Shown: positions 9,796 to 22,219 of the stretch, one piece after another
Layout: each line of letters starts with the position of its first letter
Position numbering within the stretch: position 1 is the first letter of the stretch
Origin: Heterohyrax brucei
Taxonomy: Eukaryota > Chordata > Mammalia > Hyracoidea > Procaviidae
DNA length: 64,000 nt
Assembly: GCA_028571685.1 (NCBI GenBank)
Contig: CM053144.1
Location: 94,394,171 to 94,458,170, forward strand
Reading direction: 5' to 3'
Made by a program: the position numbers and the translations under genes
The notes under the pieces: generated by a model
Told to the model about the DNA's origin: nothing
Database searches by the model: none
Seen by the model: the letters and a program-made list of their open reading frames with translations, nothing else

Positions 9796-9834
9796 GTCAG
9801 ACAGACAGACAGGCAAGTAGACAGACAGACAGAT
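9796..9834. repeat. (CAGA)n microsatellite
   Basis: Imperfect tetranucleotide tract ('cagacagacagacaggcaag', then 'tagacagacagacaga'). Confidence 0.9.
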
Positions 9835-11857
9835 ATCTTTGCTGCTGAATTAATAGAAAAGGGTTTAAATCTTAATCATTTTTGACTTCCTAAGAATAAA
9901 GTTTGATTTTTAAACTGAACTATAGGATATGAATTAAGTCAAGCCTTTCGATGAATCTGAAATCACATACTAAATTGTGCTGGATAGTTGGCCGTCCATT
10001 TGTTTTAGGGCAGACTTAATCCTGGTGACAAATCCTCTAAAGAAAGATTAGCTAAATCCTGAAAATGGAATAATTTCTAAGTCAGTTATTGATCAACAAA
10101 TACATAATGACTCTTAATAATATAAGGTGTTGGGTAATTTTGGAGAAATGAAAGTAAATTAGAACCATGCCACGTTCACAGGAGGTTTTTATCCAATTAG
10201 AGGCGACTAGGCAGCACCCATTTACACTTCCTTTTCAGGCACAGTGGTCAGGCAGAATGTAAATGATTGTATGTAAGTGTTTAGGGTACCACAGAGCAGT
10301 ATGAACGTGTTTAAAGTCACTTTTCAATTCTGCATACTGTAAATGGTCTTCTGGAATCATCATGTGCAAATCTTCACAGTCTCAGCTGTGAGGATGATGA
10401 GAAATGGAAGTAGTATAGAGAAGAAATCATACCTACTTAAGTGACGGAGTGAAACGGCAAGGAGAGAAAGATAACACAGAAGTAATAAGATGACCACCAA
10501 CATGATCAACAGTTTGAAAAATAAATGCTATTGAGAAAGCACAGAACAATGAGCATATTTAAACTAACTATGAACAGAAAGTTGGCATGTCTTAATTAGC
10601 TCTCTTGACAGTGAAAATTTTTGATAATAGATGTTGACTATCAGGTTTTGGTCTAGAGTTGTCTTTGTCATATGGCTAAGTTTATTTATATAGTAGCAGA
10701 ACAGTCTCTAAGAATATTCATGCTACTTTTTGATATGCTTTTCAGTAGCTTTCATTTGGAAAAAAAAATTGGTGAAGATATACTCCAGATCAATAAAATT
10801 CTCTGTATTAATATAAAGAATTGCATTCATGAAATATTATTTTCATCACTGCAGTATAAAAACACCCTTCCTCATAATATCATGTAAGTGTACGATCCCA
10901 TAGAATTTATCATTTTGCTTCTTGTAATATTTTTTCATTAGGAGATATTTTTTTATGAGAATTGTTAAAGAATAGCAAGATATCATTAGCAGTTACAACT
11001 AGATCTTTTATAATTATTCTAAACATCATAACTATCATTTGAATTTTAACAGAGAGATAATACAACATTCTGGGAAAATAGTGTTTACCACTTGATGTGA
11101 ACACAGAGTTGCTAAAAACCTTCCCACGAAACCCATACCCTGCCCCAAAGGTTTACAGTTCTTTCTTTCTTTCTTTCTTTTTTTTTTTTTTTTGAAATTC
11201 TGTTGGCCTAAGCAGACAACCAAATTTAACATTTTTTTTTAATAAGGTTTCTTCCCAGTGTCTAAGAAGTCAGACACCTGGTATGCTCTTGAATATGCAT
11301 GCAACTTTAATGATCCTAGAATATTCTGGTCACACACCAGTTTTATAAATAGTAATGTTTTATTGAAAATGTTCAAAACAAATTTCCTAATCACTTGTGA
11401 AATCCCCAAAGCAAATCCCCTAAAACTCATCTCCATATGGAAAAGAGCTGAAAATAACAAGCTAATCTCCTTAATCTTCATAATTGCATGCAAAAGGTCC
11501 ATCTAATCCTATCCTTCCCTGTAGACAAGAACACTCCAGGCCTCAGCCTTTATCACAGTATGTACCTTTAAAGCCTTGATATGAAAAACTTATAAATTCA
11601 GCAATGAAATGTTTTTCAGATCTGTTAATCTAAGAAAATGATTATTTGTGGTTGGTTGTGATCATTGTGAAGTTCTGTAGAAACAGAAATCTACAAACCT
11701 TAAATATTTTGATTTAATCTTGATTAAGATGAAAAGAAGTCACAAATAACAATCACATTTAATATAAAAACTTCAGAGGGACTTATAATTCTGTTTTGAA
11801 ATACTGTGTTAGTCATTACTGTTTGGTATAAAGGAAAAACATTGGTGAAGAAGGAAT
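9835..11857. other. Mostly unassigned, low-complexity in part
   Basis: No domain-bearing frame was found. A (TTTC)n/T-run lies at 11160-11193, an unremarkable homopolymer. The rest looks like intronic or intergenic DNA. Confidence 0.5.
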
Positions 11858-12014
11858 TGTGGTGATTCTGCTAGCCAAAAGGTCAGCAGTTCAAAACCAC
11901 CAGCAGCATCTCAGGAGAAAGATGTGGTATTCGGCTTCCATAGAGACTTACAGCTTTGAAAACTCTATGGGATCACGATAAGTTGGAATTGACTCAACAT
12001 CAGTGGGTTTTTTA
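11858..12014 (+). mobile_element. AfroSINE copy
   Basis: 'ctgctagccaaaaggtcagc', 'cagtttcaaaaccacc'-like body, 'ctatgggatcacgataagtt' and 'actcaacatcagtgggttt' tail. Confidence 0.8.
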
Positions 12015-12164
12015 TTATGTTTGTTTGTGTTTTTAGTTCATGAAACACTAGCCAGCTGGGTAATTGTCGTTTAAAAAAAAAAAAACTCTTATTATAATTT
12101 TCTATTTACAAGACAGTTACAAAGTATAGACAGTTCCCATATACTTATCATTCACTCAGTTTGC

Positions 12165-12358
12165 CCTTCTTAACAGTTCTGACTCATAGCAACCCTATGC
12201 ATGTCAGAGTAAAATTATGCTCAAAAGAATTTTTAGTGCCTAATTTTTTCGATAGAGTTTGTCAGATTTTCTTCTGATGCAGCTCTCAGTGGGCTTGAAC
12301 CTCTAATCTTTTTGATCAGCAGTTGATCATGTCAATATTTGTATCATGCAGGGACTTC
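12165..12358 (-). mobile_element. AfroSINE, long variant, minus strand
   Basis: 'tctgactcatagcaacccta', 'gatagagtttgtcagatttt', 'gggcttgaacctctaat', 'catgcagggacttc' in minus-strand order. Diverged. Confidence 0.7.
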
Positions 12359-12964
12359 ATTTTTATTTTAAATCATTACGTTACTATAAAACTTTAATTA
12401 CAACAAAGGAAACGACATTGGTACATTACTTTTAACTGTATTTTACATTATATTCAGATTTAACGAGTTTTTCCCTAGTATTCTTTTTATGTTCTGGGAT
12501 CCCCATCTAGGATACCACATTATATTTTGTCATGAAGTCACTTTAACTTTATCTGCTGTGATGATATCTCATCTTTGCTAGATTTTGATGACTCTGTTTT
12601 AAGGAGTGCTGGTTAAGTATTTGGTTGCTCAATTTTGATTTGCCTGATGCTTTTCTGCCAACTAGATGATGGCTATAGACTTTGGGTATGATGGATATAG
12701 AGATGAGTTTCCATTCTCATCACATCCTATCAGGGAAGTATGGAACATCATGTAATTTATCACTGGTGAATTGGTAAGGTTAACTTTGATCAACTGGCCA
12801 AGGCAATATTTGCCAGGGTTTTCCACTGTAGAACTAAAACACCTTTCTTTAAAGCTTGATAGATATTAGTAATTTTATTCATTTACTAATAAAAATTGAG
12901 GAATCACTGTCTTGAGTAATAATGAAATGGACTTGAGAAATAAATTTTTGTTGTGTTATAAAAA
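12359..12964. other. Unassigned interval before L1
   Basis: Resembles a decayed L1 or other old repeat ('gatttaacgagtttttccc', 'catgaagtcactttaac', 'ggtgaattggtaaggttaac'). Not classified with confidence. Confidence 0.35.
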
Positions 12965-15145
12965 AAAAATACTGTCATGGCAGACTAGACACACATCTCC
13001 TTAATTCCCTCTGAGAACTAAGGCCTAGGACAGTAATTGAAAGGAGCAGTGTGGACATTCTGGGAGCTCCAAGATCAGGTGTAGGGTTGTGAGATTGGAT
13101 AGCATAACAGGAAGGGGGAAAATAACTTGGTGGTGAGACAGCAGCACAATGAGTACTAATTCTGCTGGTGTGGTGCTTGGGAGGATTGTAAATACAGATG
13201 CCTTCTTTGTTGGCCTGTAGGCTGGGGCTGGGTATGCCAAGACTGTGAGCCTGGCACAGCCCATCTGCTTTGCTGATCTGCGTTGCCTTAATAAACAGCA
13301 TATCCCACAGCAGAGATACTATGCTTGGGTCAGCTGCATTTGGAGAACCCAGAGATGGCGCGTGACTGAGGGTACTGGTACTCCTCCCCCCACTCTGAGC
13401 TGTGCCATAGATTCTGCTGACCCATGGTAACAGGCAACTGGGACGGGATGCCATCTTGGTCAACTGAGAAGCGGAATCGGCCTTGCCTGAGGGCAAAACT
13501 GAGGCTAACTCTTGTGCTGAGCAACAGTGCCTGTCTGGACCAGTAGCTCTCCACATTTATCAGCCAGGAGGCAGAACCTGCCACCCCTGAGGGCCAAAGT
13601 GGAGCCAGCTACCAAGCTGAGCAGTACAGTTGGGCTTAACAGAATCTATATTGTTAGAGAAACTATACACAAGTCAGCTGCACCTAAAGAATGCAACAGT
13701 GGCTAGTGACCAAATCACACAGTCACTTTACTCACTCTCTTGTTAGAGCAACGCTGCAGCTCCCAGCACCACAGAAACTGAACAGCTTCTAGATGGTGTG
13801 AACACAACAGTCAATATCTAACTACTTACAGAAGCAGACCACTGTGGCTCCAGAAAACTAGCAAAATAAAGATTTAAACAACTTCCCAGATGAAGCCTTT
13901 CTGAAATTACCAGAGGCAGAATGAGAAGGAATTATGTATAGAGCCCTCCTAGAGATTAAACAAAATGCAGCAGAACAAAATGAAAAATTGATTAAACTAT
14001 TTGAACTGATGGAACATCAATGATCTGAAATCCAGCAGATCAACAATAAAATTATAGATTTAGATAATTCAGTGCAAAGCCAAAAGAGCTGAATTGAGGA
14101 ATTGAAATGTAGAATAAATGAGCTTGAAGATAAAGCAACTGACACCAGCATTTATAAGGAGAATTCAGAGAAAAGAAATAAGGAAAATGAAGAAGCAATA
14201 AGAAACATATGGGACTCTATCAAGAGGAATGATCCTACAAATAATTGGAGTTTCTGCACAGGGAGGGATAGCTAAAAATACAGAGAATATTGTTGTAGAG
14301 TTGCTGACAGAAAATTTCCGTGAAATTATGAAACAAGAGACCATAGATACCCAAGATGCTTATTAACACCACAAAAACTAGACCCCAAGAGAAGGATATC
14401 AAAACATACTATAAAACCAAGCTTAATAAACATGTAACATAAAGAGAGGCTATTAAAGACAGTGAGACTTGAAACTAAAGTACTTGAAACTAAAGCAGCC
14501 CTTTCATCTGACTTTACCACAGAAACAGTGTTGGCAAGAAGGCAGTAGGATGATACATTCAAAGCCCTGAAGGAGAAAAACTTCCAACCAAGAATTATAT
14601 ATCCTGCAAAATTGTCACACAAATATGAAGGTGAAATTAAGACATTTGTGGATAAACAGAACCTTAGAGAGTGCAAAAACCAAACGAAAACTACAAGAAA
14701 TGCTGAAAGAAGCTCTTTGTTTAGAAAATCAAAACCAACAAATGTACATTTAAGTATGCAACACAGGTTACAGCATCTAGAATCCTATTCAGCTAGGGAA
14801 ATCACTACGCTCAATCATAGCTAAAATATTAAAAGGAAACCAGTGGTCTTAACATGAAAAACTATGACATCCTCACAATATAAAGAGGGATATATTACAG
14901 TAGTTAATAACCCTTTCAGATGGAGAGGAAATCAAGAAGATATACAGAAGTTAAAGATTGCTTTAAACTTAGAACATTAAGGGTAATCAAATGGATAACT
15001 GCAAAGCAAAGTAACAGTGTGACATATCAAAACAAGAAACATAATACAGGAGTGTTAACAAACACAAAACCAGGACTGAAAAAGATGAAAAGTAAATCCA
15101 TAAAGAAAAACAACGCAGAACAAAATATTAAGAGAAACAAAACAT
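12965..15145 (+). mobile_element. L1 with 5' UTR and ORF1, cut off before ORF2
   Basis: The element opens with 'atggcagactagacacacat', a typical L1 5' UTR start, and about 0.9 kb of GC-richer leader. ORF1 follows (about 13860-14790), then an A-rich inter-ORF segment, and it stops near 15145 where unrelated sequence begins. No RT, endonuclease or 3' UTR follows. Its order agrees with the L1 at 44810-48921. Confidence 0.75.
13860..14790 (+). pseudogene. L1 ORF1 pseudogene
   Basis: L1 ORF1 encodes the trimeric RNA-binding chaperone of the L1 ribonucleoprotein. Conceptual translation gives the coiled-coil part ('LLEIKQNAAEQNEKLIKLF'-type, near 13960), a helix rich in Lys and Glu, an RRM-like segment near 14230 and a C-terminal 'KYEGEIKTFVDKQNLRE' block (open at 14612-14824). 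Stops and frameshifts break the frame, for example after the coiled coil near 14020 and near 14360. The 29889 copy is the close comparison. Confidence 0.75.
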
Positions 15146-15816
15146 TTAGTCACTGTCACTCAGTCCTGTTGCTCAGCTTTCCCTTTGATGTTCAGAGTTC
15201 TTAGAATGTCATATATAATTGATCCATTTATTCTCTTGGATGCTGTTAGAGAATCACAGGAAGTGTCTGACTACTCTGCCATTTTGGTCTTGCCTCCCTG
15301 AGAGAGCTTTGTTTCCTGTTAAACCAGGAGTATTAAGCAAACCAGCGATTTATCAGTCTTTTTGGCTGCCCTGCTGTTTGAACCCTCTACTTATGATGAA
15401 GAATTTGTTACCTGTGAATTCTTACCTTGCTGGTCTACATAGACTAGAAGGTCTTTCCAGTTTCTTTGCAGCTACCTCAAGGAACACTTGCTGCAACAAT
15501 CAAAGGCATCAAGTCTTCAGACAGTGAGACAGGCTCCATGTGGAATCCATTCCAAGGAGAAGTGCAGAGACTTTCAGTTTCAGAAGCAGTAGTGACATGA
15601 ATTTGCTCATTTGTCAAAGAGCCTTATGACACTGGTCTTGGCTTTCTCTGATGGATCAAGATTCTTATTCTAACAGATTATTTGTAACCACAGTAAAAAT
15701 CAGAGTTCTTCTATAACATGTTATAATTTATTTTTTAACAATAAAAAGAAATGAAGTTGGCAAATTATTTTTTTAAAAGAGTACATTGGCAATATCAAGG
15801 TTGGCCTAATGATTCT
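15146..15816. other. Unassigned interval
   Basis: A 102-aa frame at 15219-15527 has no recognised domain. A segment 'ctctgccattttggtcttgc' near 15278 could be the antisense start of another retroelement leader, but I cannot confirm it. Confidence 0.4.
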
Positions 15817-16371
15817 TGTCATGGGTTGAATTGTGCCCCTCCCAAAAATGTTCATAGTAATTTGGCTAGGCAAGTGATTCCCAGTATTGCGTGATTGCCT
15901 TCCATTTTGTGATTTTGTGATACTGTAAATCCTATTCTCTACCTGTGGTTAATAGACTGTATTATGTTAGAGAGGATTAGGGTGAGACTGTAAAATCCTT
16001 CTTAGGATTACCTCCTTCCTCCAGTGTAAAGAAAGTTTCACTGGAGTGTAGCTTGCACCACTTTTTATCCTACAAGGGATAAAAGGAAAGGGAAGCAAGC
16101 AGAGAGTTGGGAACTTCGTACCTTCAAGAAAGCAGCACCAGGAGTAGACTGCATCCTTCACATGGTGCCTGTGCTAAGATGCTCCCTGAGCAAAGACTGT
16201 TGCAACACATGTACCCTCCTGCAGGGCCACCAAAGAGGGAAAGGCTTCTTCTGGAGTAGTCACCCGGAATTCAGACTTGCAGCCTACTGGACTGTGTAAG
16301 AATAAACTTTTCTTTGTTAAAGCCATCTACTTGTGGTATTTTTGTTAGAGCAGTACCAGATAACCAAAACA
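15817..16371 (+). mobile_element. MaLR-type LTR (MST/MLT-like), full length
   Basis: It opens 'tgtcatgggttgaattgtgc', continues 'cattttgtgattttgtgat', 'taaaaggaaagggaagcaag', 'aataaacttttctttgttaa' and 'gccatctacttgtggtattt', and closes 'ataaccaaaaca'. TG..CA ends are flanked by attct (15812-15816) and atcct (16372-16376), a possible 5-bp duplication with one change, as expected for ERV-L/MaLR. An antisense cousin lies at 45738-46297. Confidence 0.85.
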
Positions 16372-16376
16372 ATCCT

Positions 16377-17060
16377 GTTGCTCTTTTGCACTTGCCTTTC
16401 ATTAGCTTCCTTGAGTGGTAGAGGAAAGAACGAAGTTGCAGCTGGTACATATGAAGTAGATCATGCATGTGAGTATGATCTGGTATGAATCAAAACAAAA
16501 AAAAAATTGAAAATTGCTGGCCAGTGATCCACTCCTTTGTCTAAATTCTAGTTTTTCATTAAGCTGACCAAATAAATGCATCTGGACTATATCACATTAG
16601 ATCGTTATCTAATCATCTCTACCAAAAATACTTCAACTTTTAGTAAGTCTTCCAGTTTGTCTCAAATGTTATGATAAGAATTAGACATATAATTTCCAGT
16701 GTGGCAATTTTCGTTGTACAGATTTTTTCCCTGATATGAATAACTCATTTTTAGCTACAAGAAGGAACATTTAACAGTAATCATATTTGATTTTCCCTGA
16801 ACATTTGTTTAATTTTTCCTCTTAAGTGAATAAAAATTTTAAAACTCTAGTTTGAAGTAATTATAGATATGTAGGAAGTTGTAAAGAAATGTTCATATGG
16901 TTTCGTATACCTTTGTGCTAATCTTCCTGAAAAGTTAACATCTTGCATAACAGTGATACAATGGGGATACCAGGAAATTGATGTTGGTACAGTCAACAGG
17001 TTTTGTTCAGATTTCTCCATTATGCATGCACACATTTGTGTTTGTGTGTGTATGGAGGAC
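16377..17060. other. Unassigned interval
   Basis: AT-rich, with no repeat family, exon or RNA gene recognised. Confidence 0.5.
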
Positions 17061-17420
17061 ACTTTGTAACTGTTTGAAGTCTGTTTCTTACTGTTTTGGT
17101 TACAATAAGTAATGCTAGCTGTTGTGATACACCCCCAAAATCTCTGTGGTTTAACAAATAAGTGGTATCTTTCTCATTCACGCAAAGCCAGTGTGGGTAT
17201 TTCTGGTTATGGATGGCTTGTCAAATGGTCATGCACAAACTCAGAATCTTTCTAGCTTACTAGTCTCTCCATTGAATTGGATGAGAAAAAAGAGAAAGTC
17301 TTTTTTATGGAAGGTTTTGTATGAGCTTTGCCTGGAAGTGGTACACATTGCTCAGGCTCAAATTTCGTTGGTTAGGATTTAGTCACATGGCCACTGTAGT
17401 TGCATAGAGAAGTGTGAAAA
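17061..17420. repeat. Ancient mammal-wide interspersed repeat, family uncertain
   Basis: Contains the common ancient-repeat phrases 'atctctgtggtttaacaaat', 'tttctcattcacgcaaag', 'gcctggaagtggtacacatt' and 'agtcacatggccactgt'. These recur in old mammalian LTR or DNA-transposon relics; I could not settle the family. Confidence 0.55.
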
Positions 17421-17436
17421 CAGTCTATCCATGTAT

Positions 17437-17505
17437 CCAAACCAAGCCAAACTAAACCCACTCCATCAAATCAATTTTGACTCACGGCAGCCCTACAGGT
17501 GGAAA
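17437..17505 (-). mobile_element. AfroSINE 3'-end fragment, minus strand
   Basis: 'accaagccaaactaaaccca', 'atcaattttgactcacggc', 'agccctacagg': only the tail half is present. Confidence 0.75.
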
Positions 17506-19649
17506 GAAAATGGTGTTGATTTCTGCCATACTTGGTTTTTTGAGGTTAAAAGCTTGGTATTATACCTTTTTGTGCCATATTGACAGTACTACTTACCTTT
17601 TTTCTTTGTGTGTATATATTGTTTCTAAATCTGTTTTCACATATACATTCTTAATCACCTTAAATACTGTATAGCTGTTTTGTTATCTATTTGTGTTTTG
17701 GAAAAGGAATGGGATTTGAACAAATTCAGTGAACTCTAAAAGAGTTAAATTCACCCATTTTTTCACCATTCAGCTACAAAAGTTGATCTACTTTTGTTTT
17801 TGAAATCTCTTCCTTTTTCTCGAGTATGCTAAAAATTAGCACTCAAAATTTATGCTATGACTATATGATGGAAATTTTTTAGATTAAAAATGAAGAATAT
17901 GGTTAGTAATCCATATATTATATGATGCCAAATATAATAACATCTAGAAAATAAAAAAGCAATTTCACTTTTTTTCATAGACATAGACTTCATGAAAATA
18001 GTATATACTTGGAAAATGGATCATAATGAGAAAAACTCATTATCTTCTAAATTTTAAAGATAATATTTTTATTTACATAGATTATTTGAAGGTTTTTTTC
18101 TAGCCTTGATTTTATGTTAATATTGAAAAATATACAAGTTTTGTGTTGTTTGAATATTGACTACAGCAATCAACCTAATGCCACTGAACTCTGGGTTGTA
18201 TGTGTTCAGTGAATTGATCTTTCTGCTTCTGGATATATAAACCCCAGCAGAGGTATTGTAAATTGCTCGCTCTTTACAAAACTGCCAAAGAGCTTTTAGA
18301 GGACCTAATGACCACAGCATGCCGCCATGGAAAGAGGTTGCCTTCCAGTTGGAGTTCTCCCATGAAAACCTAGTAACTGAAGAGATAAGAATGCAATTTA
18401 AAAGATCAGTGTTTCATGGAAAATCTCTAAATAAACATGGAATTCAGTTCTTCTCTAGCAATTTTTGATTCTCAAGTCACTATTTCCATTGTTAAGTATT
18501 GTTATCCGTGTGTTTTAACCATTATTAATAATTTAAGGCGTAACTCTAACTACGTAGAGATCTGAGAATAGATAGTGTGGCAGTTCTTTTAGAAGCATTT
18601 CCAACTGAAATTTTACAACAGTTTTGAGATTGTCAAATATGCTAGAGGAATAGTGAAGAAAAATACTAAGTTTAATCCTGTAAATCTTTCCCTGAGAGTA
18701 TAAGTATGTAATTAAGGAGACCATATGACATCCTATCTTTTCTGTGAGTTACTGTCTTGAGATGTGAGAAATAAGATCCAAATCCCCCAAACACATCAGG
18801 CTTTCCTGTTCTCCCCCAGCTACTAACATTTCTTTCCCTCCCCTCTTTCAACCTTTTTTGGCATGACAAATATAGATGTGAGCATGAAAATCATCTATGG
18901 AGTTTTAACAGACAAGCATTTCAAACTGTTCTCTAGAGCAAAGTATTTCCTGCTGCAGTTTTTCTATAATACTTTTTCAAGTTTTACTAACAATTTTCAT
19001 ATTCTCCAATTTTCCATTTTCATGTCAGAAGCTGATCTAAAGGATGCTTTCAGGAAAGCTAAAGTGACTTCCTTCCAGGCATCTGATAGGAATTTGCCAT
19101 GAATTAATTTTCGTTTAGTAGCTAGCAATAGATGTTATAGTTAAGAAACTGTCATCTGAGCTGTGGAATACATGGATCTTGAAGTATGAGAATTAACATC
19201 CTCCTATTTAAGGGCAAAACCAAAGTTGCATAATAAAAAGATGGCATTTTATTCTTAATGTGGACCTTTTTTACTTTGTGTACTAACTAGAGCAAACTTT
19301 AACTTCCTGTCGTACTTTCTCCCCACTCCTGTCCATTTGAGCCTGAGAACAAAGTAATCAGGAAAAGAAATCTGCTTTAAAAACATCATGTGCAATAAAA
19401 TAAAATACTAATGATTTTTGAATTTCTTTCAATATTTCCAGCTATAACTACTCTTTATTTGGGCGTATAGTGGTTCCCTAATGCAGCACATCCACTGACA
19501 TGTCCCAGCCAAGGAACAAAATTTAGCCGTTCCTTCCCCTAAACCTACAAGTTATATTTGCTATACTCTAACAAAATAAGGAAACATAAAAAGATAATCT
19601 CAGTTCCCTATGAGAGGATAAGGAGACATATATTTAGGTCCCAGTTACC
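17506..19649. other. Unassigned AT-rich stretch
   Basis: No repeat family, exon or RNA gene was recognised. Short frames such as 18117-18320 (-) lack splice-bounded context. Confidence 0.5.
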
Positions 19650-20340
19650 TGTATTAATTATATATAAGGAATAGAGGTGAATTGAAAAGGATATCTGGTT
19701 AATTCAATATAAGGACTCAGGGGAAACTTCTGTGAGGAAATTATATGAAAGCTGTATTTTAATGGGAAAATGGAAGACTGTGGTTGGAAAAAGAGAAAGG
19801 GCATTCCAAAAAGAAGGAATGAACATATCCATGAAGACACTGTGGCATGAAGCAGAATGGTACATTCTAGAGCCATAACTGTGTATTACCAGGCAGGATG
19901 TGAGGTTGTGGTAAAAACTATGAGTAAATGTGTGGGAGGTGGGTAGGTCTCTCTTTTTTCAGGGCTTTTGGTTTATGGATGTTACTGGCATAATTATTAA
20001 GAGAGCCCTCTACCACTTTCAAAAGTGCCTTGATTGGGATGATAAGTTATATGATCATTCTAAGATGAGGGACTTTTGTAAACCATGTAGGGTTACTCTT
20101 CCCAGCCCTTGTATGGCCAGTGATGACTGATCTTTTTTCCACCAGTCTTATAACTAGTCTAGTCTGTAATGAGTAAGAGAGTTAGCCAGAGGCTAGATAA
20201 TGAAATACTGTCTGTATCATGCTAAGGTAAATACACTTTGTAGACTAAATAAGGAGTCCACTGAAAGTGTCCAAGCCAGATTAATGCGTGTTAATATTTT
20301 TAATTTACAGAGAACACTGTAATTGTAACACGGGAAATGA
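19650..20340 (+). repeat. Ancient mammal-wide repeat, family uncertain
   Basis: 'agggcattccaaaaagaagg', 'gaagacactgtggcatgaag', then 'taaggagtccactgaaagtg' follow an old, widely dispersed mammalian repeat in order. Heavily decayed. Confidence 0.5.
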
Positions 20341-20741
20341 TTTGGAGAAGGTCAAGAATGGAAAAAGGGAGATTAGTTTAAAAAAAAAAAGTTTGCATTA
20401 ATCTGTCTAAGAAAATGAGAGATGGAATGAAAGTGGGGGAAGTGAGTATAGAGGCTGTAGTATGAAACTGGAGATGCTTAACAATTTGAATAAGACTTTT
20501 GATGGATTAAAAAAATGGCTGTGAATTCCTACTATCTCTATATAAATACACTGTGCAATGTGATTTTGTTATCAAGAATTAGAGTACATTTCTTGTCCTG
20601 GTTTCTTGTTTTGACCAGCACAATGCAGTATTTTTCCAATGTCTAAACCTAGGCCATAAAGGAACTTGTAATGCCTTCTCCTGGTAAAGAGGTTCAGGAG
20701 TACCAGGTAAAGAAGTTAAAATAAGAAGCATGAAGCTGGTT

Positions 20742-20840
20742 GATAAGCCAAGCCAAGTGCCGTCAAGTCAGATCCGACTCATGGCAACCCTAGGGACCAG
20801 GGTAGAACTGACTCCCAGAGCATTCAAGGAGTGCCTGGTG
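20742..20840 (-). mobile_element. AfroSINE fragment, minus strand
   Basis: 'gtgccgtcaagtcagatccg', 'actcatggcaaccctaggg', 'caaggagtgcctggtgg'; the tRNA-like head is missing. Confidence 0.75.
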
Positions 20841-21734
20841 GTACCAAAGTCAAATACTAAGGAGTTTGTAATTAAAATCAGGAATAAATATTTTTACTGT
20901 CAAAAGCTATTATTTAATATTTTCCTAAGTCTAGATAATGCAATAATATGTCAAGCAGAAATATGAAACTTGGATATTGGAAAAAAGTAGACAAAATTGT
21001 AAAAAATTTTAGGTATGATTGACTTTAAAGAATTCTAAAGCAATCTATGAGAAACAAACACATTTTTTTAAGTTTATAGAAATGGCTAACTGTAGTATAA
21101 ATTGTAACAAAACATATAATAAGTGACAATCAGTCAGAAACTGTAATGGAAAAATAAATGACTATTGCAAGACTAAACAAAAATGAAAATCAGCAAAAGA
21201 AGCCTATCTAGAAATAATTTTACCAAAAATAATATGTTGAAAACTGTAAAATTTTCTGAGAAACATTTTAAAGAGCTTGAGTAAATGGAAGTGCATATCA
21301 TGGACTTAGGAGAATAACTGTGATAATTAAGGCCCTTCTCAGTTTATATCCAAGTATATTTTATTATTATTTTTGGTATTTAGTAAAATAGAGATGGCAT
21401 AAAAATGTATGGACATGGACAAAAAATGCTGGCAAAAGAAAATAAGGGGCATGTATTTCAGGATACAAGATAAGAAGATGCTCAATAATTACAAATATGA
21501 ATACTTGTGAAAGTATAGGTAAACCAGAGAATGCAACAGAAGAGCCAGCAGACTCTAGTACATGTATCAGTACTTATTTTATAACAAAAGTATAAAGCCA
21601 TAAATTATGAGTAAATAGCCATAAATTATGAGTAAATTTGTGTTTTTTTTTTTGTTAGAAAATAAGTCTTTACTTCACACATACATCTAAATAACCTGAA
21701 GCTGGATTTAAAAATAAATATTTTAAATTAAAGC
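20841..21734. other. Unassigned AT-rich stretch
   Basis: A short duplicated phrase 'ccataaattatgagtaaat' occurs at 21598 and 21619. Nothing else was recognised. Confidence 0.5.
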
Positions 21735-21833
21735 TGTCATTGTTATTAGGTGCTGTTAAGTTGATTGCAATTCACACTAACCCCATCTGACAGAGTGAAA
21801 CTGTTCTGTAAGGTCTTTTTGACTATAATCTCG
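21735..21833 (-). mobile_element. AfroSINE fragment, minus strand
   Basis: 'tcattgttattaggtgctgt', 'taagttgattgcaattcac' and 'ctgtaaggtctttttgact'. Confidence 0.65.
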
Positions 21834-21835
21834 AG

Positions 21836-21878
21836 TGTGTGTGTGTGTGTGTGTGTGTACGTGTGTGTGTACTTGTGT
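21836..21878. repeat. (TG)n microsatellite
   Basis: About 43 bp of TG repeats with small interruptions. Confidence 0.95.
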
Positions 21879-21881
21879 TAG

Positions 21882-22145
21882 GAGACAGTTCATGCAAAAA
21901 ATTATGTCACCACTTAACAATTTTTAAAATTGTTTTGTTACATTGGTTATAATTATCACAATGTATCAGCATTCTCATTTCTGTTCTATTCTGTTACTAT
22001 TCATCTAGCTTCCCTGTTTCTCCTTGTCTTCTCCTCTTTGCTTGGGTAAATGTTGACCAGTTGGTCTCATATAATCAATTATTTAAAAGAGCATATTCTT
22101 AACAGGTCTCCATTACTTCTTTCATGGGTTCATTTATAACTTAGC
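21882..22145 (-). mobile_element. Minus-strand L1 3' UTR fragment
   Basis: 'gttacattggttataattat', 'cacaatgtatcagcattctc' and 'ttggtctcatataatcaatt' follow the antisense L1 3' UTR seen at 28620-28850. It is a short 5'-truncated copy. Confidence 0.65.
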
Positions 22146-22219
22146 TGAAATGAAGCTCAACAAGTGGCTTCACTTCTAGGTTAAAAGGTATCTTAGGGCA
22201 ACGGATAGATTGGCAAAAA

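Noticed and set aside
12975..13556. 193-codon minus-strand ORF as a host gene
   Set aside because: Antisense to an L1 leader; GC-richer sequence makes long chance frames more likely. No domain recognised.
18117..18320. 67-codon minus-strand ORF as exon
   Set aside because: No convincing splice sites and no recognised domain. AT-rich neighbourhood.
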